Shown piece after piece: positions 57,952 to 64,000 of a stretch of 64,000 bases of DNA. The DNA is from Undaria pinnatifida (taxonomy: Eukaryota > Sar > Phaeophyceae > Laminariales > Alariaceae). The DNA lies in contig JABAKD010000014.1 of NCBI GenBank assembly GCA_012845835.1, positions 7,095,574 through 7,159,573 on the forward strand, given 5' to 3'. Each line of letters begins with the position of its first letter. Within the stretch, counting starts at the first letter, position 1. The position numbers and the translations under genes were made by a program. The notes under the pieces were generated by a model that saw nothing but the letters and a program-made list of their open reading frames with translations, did no database searches and had not been told where the DNA came from.

Positions 57952-58339
57952 ATGTCGCGATCATCTTCTTCGCGCGCTTGTCGAGCCCGATGCTTCTCTT
58001 CAAGACCACCTCCCTATCCTTAACAGGCCACGGCATGTCATACTTCTGGAACAGCACCGCCCCATCACCCGGCCCACTGACATGATGCTTCCCCCCCGCC
58101 GCTAACATTTTTGAAACCCCACCCCCACCCCACCCCCCGCTCTTTTTCGCCCCCACAACCGGTAGTTCTTCAACCTCCACCAAAAATCGGACCCAATCGA
58201 GGGTGGAGGTAGTGTTGATAAATGCCGTGAAAAGGCGCCCTATGTGTTCGTCTACTATGGTTTCTCCTCGTAACGAGAGCGCGCCTGTCCCCTGGACGTT
58301 GGAGACGAACGTTCGAAAACCTCCGCCCTCGTCCACGAG
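57952..58339 (-). CDS. START-domain protein, N-terminal exon
   Basis: On minus, a pyrimidine-rich acceptor (CCCCTCCTCCGCAG) opens a 388-nt exon ending at GCGACAT|GTGAGT. The 129 codons read a START (StAR-related lipid transfer) domain start: GGGFRTFVSNVQGTGALSLR, then a helix after ETIVDEHIGRLFTAFINTTS, TLDWVRFLVEVEEL (the W-D-like position), a Gly-rich loop GGWGGGGVS, then VLFQKYDMPWPVKDREVVLK. The Y-x-x-P-W-P-x-x-x-R-(D/E) block is the family's most conserved motif. START domains bind sterols, phospholipids or other lipids in a helix-grip pocket. The ligand cannot be told. No ATG is needed because the exon is internal; upstream exons were not identified. The next recognised exon downstream is 51544-51736, giving an intron region of about 6.2 kb filled with repeats. 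Confidence 0.75.
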
Positions 58340-58388
58340 CTGCGGAGGAGGGGACGGAGGGGGAAGGGAGGGGGGCGGGGGGTGGGGG

Positions 58389-59345
58389 GGGGGAGGGAGA
58401 CAGGGAGGCAGGGGGTGTACTCAGTTTGTGCATCGCCGCAGTCTTATGACCATGGACGTACTCAGTTTGTGCATCGCCGCAGTCTTATGACCATGGACCC
58501 TCGCATCCCTCCTGTGCCGGGACGGAGCACGTCGGGTTTTCACCAACCAGGTAGACATTGCTTGCACCAAGCGCGAAGCGCCGTGAGGTGTGCGGCGAGT
58601 TGCATGAAGGATGAGCTGCATCCTTCCAAGTACCGCTAATAAGGCGAACTTCGGCACCTTGAGCCTACTTTCTCGCTTTGTAGATGACAACGACCAATGA
58701 ATTACTTTGTTTTCTGGTGTGGCCACTCCAGAGACAGCAATGGGTACTACAATTTTTTTATTTTTTATTTTTTTTCACACACATCTACTTTCCAGCTTCT
58801 GGACAAGCCGTGGTCACAGGTGTCGTCCCTTCTCCCCCCTGGTTCTTGCTTTCAATTTTTATCGCGCATAGGGTTTAAGCAATCCCACTGCTCGTCGATT
58901 TTTCATCGAGTGTTGCTAGCTCATGCTCTCGCGCTTTCCGCAAGTCAATTTGTGCACAAGAAAAAGTCTCCACGAATTTACACCAGTATGCACTCGGGGG
59001 GATTCGAACTCACGAAACTGACCTAGATACCAGGCTCGAGGATAACCTGATACGCCACCGGGGCGACCGGCTATGTAACTGTCTCGCGGGTGCCTTACCA
59101 TATTATACTACGTGGTGCGAACATTCCCCTTGTGCGGCGCTAGAATCTCCATCCGGCACAAAACGATCTACCGTAACTCGACAACCATCACGGTGACCGC
59201 CAAAAAAGAAGAAAAAAATGTACCCTGGTTGTTTAGCTCACGCAATGATTGGCATGTTATACAGCGTCGTTGCCAATCAAAGCCAAACCCAATATACACC
59301 TGATGTTTTACAGCGTCGGTGCCAACCGAGGCCAACTATCATATA
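58389..59345 (+). repeat. G1 repeat copy with duplicated head, split by SINE-A
   Basis: G-rich run 58346-58415, then GTACTCAGTTTGTGCATCGC and GCAGTCTTATGACCATGGAC twice in tandem (58418-58456 and 58457-58495). The G1 body follows to GCTGCATCC, then the extended body until TGGGTACTAC at 58750. It resumes after the SINE with CTATGTAACTGTCTCGCGGG and ends at CCAACCGAGGCCAAC (about 59336). Confidence 0.85.
58752..59070 (-). mobile_element. SINE-A copy 3 (full length)
   Basis: On minus: CCGGTCGCCCCGGTGGCGTA, the B-box GAGTTCGAATCCCCC, the body as in copy 1, and an A-rich tail (T-rich 58752-58775 on +). Inserted in the extended body of a G1 unit. The undisturbed unit at 53210-53590 shows the site between GGAATGCAT and TAACTGCCTCG-like text. 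Confidence 0.9.
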
Positions 59346-59349
59346 TATA

Positions 59350-60600
59350 CATAGTGGCGAGGGGGGGTGTAACGTCAGCTAGTTGGCTCTTACTCGGCCA
59401 CCTAGCTAACAACTACCGAGTAGCCATGAATCTGGGGGCGACGGGGTCCCACAGTAGGAATGGAAACACAATTTGTTCGAAAAGTGAACGAAAAATATCA
59501 GAAACAAACACTGCTGTAAGAAAATCGAGAGAATTGAACCGGCGACTTGACACTTCCGTCGTCTTCCGTGTACGCACCTCGTACCAGTTTTTCCTTCTAC
59601 GCGGGAGCATGACATTAAATAACCAACGGGTTTCCTCCTTCCTCCATTCACGGGATTCCGGATATCAACAGTAGTAGGATCGCGGGACTTGTTTGTGCGG
59701 GAACCGATTTGAGAATTTCCCAGGGACGCGTTTGCGCGGGAACGGGACTTCTCATTGGTCACGGGACCACGGGATAATCCCGAATCCAGAACAAAACCGC
59801 TGGATGTGTCCCGCGGGAAAAATCCCGTAAAAACCCCTGAAATTTGGGCGATAAGTCGCCGTGAGTGAGGGTGCTTGAAGGGCCCTGCCAGCGGCAAATT
59901 ATACACCCAGGGTCAGGTGTGTATATTTTTGGAGGGCTCAGGATGGGGGTGCCAAGCGGGGGCAGGGCGGGGGTTGGGTGCGCAAAACTATGCTTACGTG
60001 TTTGAGTACCAGGTCTCCTTCCCCTAGATAGTACCGCCTCATTACCTACAAGGTGAAGGTCACCAGAGGTCCCCCAGACTCCGTTCCGTGCTGACCCGAA
60101 GTACCGACCCAACTCGGCGTATCCTCTACACCACAAGTACACATCATTGGGATGCCTATGCCCCACATTTTTTACTCGCGGCGCTCCCCGGATATCAAAT
60201 CAACCCCATCCCGAACCGCAACGTTGTATGATACCTGGTATGCTATGATAGCAGTGGGTAAACAGAAGGGTGTTTGTTCACTTTGAGACCACCCCGGGAC
60301 AAGCCACTCAGATGGTCTTATTTGTGTTTCTGCCTTATCTTGCAACACCGCGATGTTTGTTTTTGCCGGGATATTCCAGAACACGGTCTTAAATCGACAA
60401 ATTCTATCACGGACGTCATTGCCTGTAACCATTTCACATGGCTTACTAGTCTTAAACGTCGCCCGAGGCCTGTCTTCACGGCCCCGAGAGGCACACAGCA
60501 TAACGGCAAAATAGCGATTTGGGACTTTTATCTAGATGTACAGGCGTTATCGTCCCGAGTTAAAGATCGAGTTTGGGGGACGGGGGGCAAACGCTCCTGC
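59350..60600. other. No gene recognised; GGGAC-word cluster
   Basis: 59685-59840 is rich in CGGGAC/GGGAACGGGAC and GTCCCGCGGG words. Several open frames in 59249-60633 have no domains. Confidence 0.5.
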
Positions 60601-60611
60601 CCAGGCTTTTC

Positions 60612-61020
60612 CGTTGCAAGCCGATATACCTGATCTCATCTCCCGAAAACCTTATGGTAGCGGGAACATCACTACTGTGTATGGACCAGAAAGTAATGTA
60701 CGTTCGTATTGGCACCGATATAAAAAACAAGGAAGAACCAACGTGTGCCGATTCACCTGGTCTTACTTCCCGAAAATGTTGAATCGGATGGTAGTGTGAA
60801 CATTTCTACTCTGTGTATGGATCAGAAAGTAATGTAAGTTCCTTTTGGCACCAAGATAAGAAAATAAGGAAGAACGAACATGTGCCGATATACCTCATCT
60901 ACCGAAAATCTTAAACCCGATGGCAGTGGGAGCATTACTACTTTGTGTATGGATCAGAAAGTATCGCAAGTTCGCATTGGCACCAAGATCATAAAACGAG
61001 GAAAAACGAACGTGTGATAC
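60612..61020. repeat. Tandem array, three units of about 120-146 bp
   Basis: Each unit contains TGTGCCGAT, CCCGAAAA, GATGGTAG/GATGGCAG, TGTGTATGGA-CAGAAAGTA, TTGGCACCAAGAT and GGAAGAAC-AACGTGTG. TGTGTATGG lies at about 60676, 60822 and 60944. Confidence 0.85.
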
Positions 61021-61029
61021 GCAGTCTCG

Positions 61030-62150
61030 TCAGTACCAGCTGCTCTATACTCTATACCCCGTGAATAAATATGATGCAACGACGCGACTACTGTATGTTG
61101 CTGTACCGGCATACCGCAAAGCATAAACCGGTCACGGCACCGCCGAGGCACCACAAATTTATCATGAGTCATGATCCCGCCAAAACCAAACTAAAACATC
61201 GTAGTAAGCACATCATCCTCATCAGCACTCACCACGTACGTATTACGTACACATCATCCCACAAACGCTCATCCTTGGATTCCCATTAGCGTAGGTAGCC
61301 CGCGAAAAGGAAAAACGGTATAGAAGGGAATTCAAATCCCCACGCACTGTTTATTGTGTTTCCCGCTTTAAGGGACCAGGGGCTGCAGCACTGTTAGTAA
61401 GGCGCCCCACCTATCATAAAATGGGCCAATATTTTCCATCCCGTCTGCAAAACGCCATATACATTGCTGGGAAACGGGTTAGGTGCTCCCAAAGGGGTAG
61501 CAATTAAAAGCCAGACGGTAAATCTTCCCAAGGTAGCTATTGACGCACTCTGGTTGGCTGAGGGGAATCTTATAAGGCTCAATCAACCTATAGAGTCGTT
61601 CCAAGCCACAGCCGTAGCATCCCGATCTGGCCGAAGATCGTTCCGAGCACAGCATCCAAGCCGGCCGAGTCAATCTAGAGCCTTCACAAACCACAGCATC
61701 CAAGCACAGGGCACTCCATAACGTTCGGGTTCTGGTTCTGGTCGATCGGTCGACATTAGGCGGCAGGTAAAAAGTAAAAATAAATGGGCTCTCCCAAGGT
61801 GCCTGATGTGCCAAATCTGATAAGGGACCGTTGGCATTGTAAGGGACCTCCCGCCCGGACGCATTATGGTCCCTTAAAAGGGACTACGTGCTGCTTTAAT
61901 CTCTCATCATGCAGACCGAAGATGTCGGTTGACGGTCTAGGTTTGACCCGTCAAGGCGTCTGTCTTTGGACTTATCATACTAGACTTGATTTCTGGATTT
62001 CCTTGACGTCCGTCCGTCAATGGGCTTGACGTCTGTCCGTCAAGAGACAAGAGTGCCGTCACAAACCGATATGTTTGATGCAGACGATACGCACATGCAT
62101 GGCCAACAACAAGCACTGCAAAACCTTCGCCTCTGGCAGCTGGTCAGCTT
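61030..62150. other. No gene recognised
   Basis: 61790-61885 has AAGGGACC words in both orientations. 61935-62050 has TTGACGTC and GTCCGTCAA words. One open frame on minus (61479-61814) has no domain. Confidence 0.45.
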
Positions 62151-62154
62151 GTTG

Positions 62155-63230
62155 CATTATGCAAAAAGTGGGATCAAATGCTGGAGCATCTATCAGCGTG
62201 GGTATGTGCAACTCGACGCGAGTCGACGAGAGGGAAGAAAATGCTGAATTCTTAGGGCTGGGTACTGAACCAGTACGTACTGCCAGTAGTACTAGTACTG
62301 GCAGTATCCTGATACTGGTAAACCGACCTGCCAGTACACCAGTACATTCGCATATAGACGAAGATCCCAATATACGCCTCAAGAACCAGCGGAAACCCAT
62401 AGCTTCAGGCTGCCTGCTGAGAGGACGCAAAGAACACATCAACTGATGGACTGATGATGGTGATCGACTTGGTTGCTTGCCGTCGTCTTTAGTACTCTTG
62501 TCAATCTATAGCTATCAATCTACTTTTTTTCCAATATACGCTGGGTTGAGTATGTGTGACATGGAATGAGTGCTATCCATTCCAATTCATCGCTTATGCA
62601 TACGCTACGTCACCCATGATCATGGAGTATATGGGCGTTGCAAAGTTAAAGATTTGTGCTACATTCTACACATCCTCCATGTTGAAAATCGGTACATATT
62701 TGGGCGTTGAACTCGAATTTTAGTGCCGTTTTCCCCACAAAAGTGCCTCTGTCATATGAGCCAAAATCACTCATTTTTTATGCTCTAGTGAAGCCAAATC
62801 GCGTAAAAATTCGCCTCCGGCGGGGCGCCTCCAGCGGGGCCCTCCGGGGGCGTCTCCGGCGAGGCCCCCTCACCAGCCGGGGGGGGCCGATGGTCGCGGC
62901 GCAGCCGCGACCGCGCGGCTTCGCCGCGCCACCAGTATACTGACCGGATCCAGTATACTGGCTGCTGACGCAGCCAGTATAACTTGTACTGGCGCTGCGC
63001 GCCAGTACCCAGCCCTATGAATTCTTCTCGCGATAAAAATAACGGCACGCACCGTATTGGGGAGGGGGGAGAAGGGCCCGCTATGTGAGCCCGAAACTGA
63101 GTTACTTGCTACTGGGAGGAAGCGCGAGGGTAGTGCGAAGGTAGAAAATGGGATGAAGAAAATACGAACATACGAAAATAAGAAAATGAGAAGATGAAGA
63201 AAAAAAAATAAAAAAATAAAAAAATGAAAT
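62155..63230 (+). mobile_element. SINE-B copy 3, split by a hAT-type element
   Basis: Left part about 62155-62252 (ATTATGCAAAAAGTGG, CAACTCGACGCGAGTCGACG). It resumes at 63018 (TGAATTCTTCTCGCGATAAA, GGGCCCGCTATGTGAGCCCG, CTACTGGGAGGAAGCGCGAG) and ends in a long A-rich tail (AAAATGGGATGAAGAAAAT...). The head is truncated. Confidence 0.8.
62253..63017. mobile_element. hAT-type non-autonomous element with exact ends
   Basis: Ends TAGGGCTGGGTACTG and CAGTACCCAGCCCTA are 15-bp perfect inverted repeats. The 8-bp duplication TGAATTCT is intact at 62245-62252 and 63018-63025. An 8-bp duplication with AGGG-type termini is the hAT hallmark. The subterminal right part (62815-63010) is a chain of GC hairpins: TCGCGGC/GCCGCGA, GCGCGGC/GCCGCGC, CCAGTATACTG/CAGTATACTGG, GGCTGC/GCAGCC and TACTGGCGC/GCGCCAGTA. 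The left part has CCAGTACGTACTG and TACTAGTACTGGCAGTA palindromes. No transposase is recognised, so movement would need one in trans. Confidence 0.92.
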
Positions 63231-63263
63231 TCGATGCAAACCGAATAGCATAAACAACTCTAA

Positions 63264-63370
63264 AGTGGGAATGCTGAACCGTATGTGCGATAAAAGAGAA
63301 GGTTAGTACCGGGGGAGAGAAAGGAAGACACCTCCTGTTGACCACGGCTTATCTAAAAGGTCGCTGAGGG
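63264..63370 (+). mobile_element. SINE-A copy 4, diverged fragment
   Basis: On +: GTGGGAATGCTGAACCGTAT, GTGCGATAAAA, AGTACCGGGGGAGAGAAAGG, ACACCTCCTGTTGACCACGG, CTTATCTAAAAGG. The order matches the SINE-A body, but with many substitutions. It lies just after the tail of SINE-B copy 3. Confidence 0.75.
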
Positions 63371-63379
63371 TAACCCTCG

Positions 63380-64000
63380 CACGAGTTGAGCTGGAGGGTA
63401 AAAGATGAAAATAAAAAATTAAGAGCAAATAAAAATAATGTGACATCGTACCAGTAACGGGTACTTGTACCAGGTACTGGTATGATACATATAGCATGTT
63501 ATGTTATGCCTCGTAGTGGCTTCAGAAAAAAAAAAAATGCCGAACCAGTCCCAAAAAGTTAATCGTGAGCTGGGCGCCATTCATGGGCCATCAATCAATG
63601 ACTGAGCGACTGAGCGTGACTGCACGTGACTGAGCGGCCATCCCTGAGCGGCCGAGCGGCCATGCGAGACCCGCTCAAACAAACCACGAAAACGAAAAAC
63701 TCACCACCACCCACCCCTGTTTTTCGTTTTTTCGTCATTAGTTTGTTTAATGTGTGCTTGCTGTGTCCCTCTAGCCCCTACCCGTGCCACGTGTTACTAA
63801 AATTAAATGCATACTTCGAGGTACATCATATATTACAAATGTAGAAGAATACGTGCATACATACGTCTACATTAAACAATACTACTGTTTCATTTTTTGT
63901 TTTATTTTTATCTTTGTTTTTATTTGTTTTCTTATTTTGTTTTTGTTTTTTGTTTTTGTTTTTGTTTTTGTTTATTTCGTATTTCTCTCTTCCAATGTAT
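63380..64000. other. No gene; T/G-rich simple repeat at the right edge
   Basis: A TGAGCG/GAGCGGCC word cluster is at 63600-63670 and a (GTTTTT)n-like tract at about 63890-63980. No gene. Confidence 0.6.

Overview
This is a repeat-dominated piece of a eukaryotic nuclear genome. The evidence is introns with GT/AG borders inside coding matches, tRNA-derived SINEs with A-rich tails, long microsatellites, LTR retrotransposons, pogo-, hAT- and Tc1-type DNA transposons, and no operon-like gene packing. One first exon carries a bipartite plastid presequence (signal peptide ending Ala-Phe, then a Ser/Arg-rich stretch). Together with the style of the Ty1/copia and tyrosine-recombinase fossils, this suggests an alga with a red-lineage secondary plastid, most likely a stramenopile such as a brown alga or relative. 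That placement is inference.

Host genes are sparse. A small complete two-exon GIY-YIG domain gene lies on + at 7456-10303, with a 2.5-kb intron full of repeats. A START lipid-binding-domain gene on the minus strand is recognised from two exons (57952-58339 and 51544-51736) about 6.2 kb apart; its middle and 5' exons were not found. A plastid-targeted first exon lies on minus at 4941-5368. The rest of the window is almost all mobile or tandem repeat sequence.

Layout: 1-7.4 kb has SINEs, hairpins and the plastid-type exon. 7.4-10.9 kb is the GIY-YIG gene and its tail. 10.9-17 kb holds purine/pyrimidine tracts, a 159-bp tandem duplication and other duplicated blocks. 17-23.1 kb is a broken Ty1/copia element. 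23-27.4 kb is TTCG-rich, with a tRNA-like SINE array and a cluster of GC hairpins. 28.2-31.3 kb is a pogo-like DNA transposon with exact ends, internally deleted and carrying a SINE. 33.7-39.3 kb is a second broken copia element of the same family with both LTRs, one holding a MITE. 39.4-46.5 kb has a tyrosine-recombinase fossil, MITE copies and a 450-bp trinucleotide microsatellite. 46.7-51.5 kb is mini- and microsatellite rich. 51.5-59.4 kb is the START gene, whose intron is packed with poly-G-headed repeats, SINEs and a nested TA-target transposon. 60-63.4 kb has tandem repeats and a SINE split by a hAT-type element.

The clearest results are nested insertions with readable boundaries: hAT into SINE-B (8-bp duplication), a Tc1/mariner-type element into a poly-G repeat (TA duplication), SINE-A into the pogo transposase region and into a poly-G repeat, and a MITE into a copia LTR. 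They give a relative insertion order for this locus. The least familiar elements are the poly-G-headed repeat families and the cluster of short GC hairpins.
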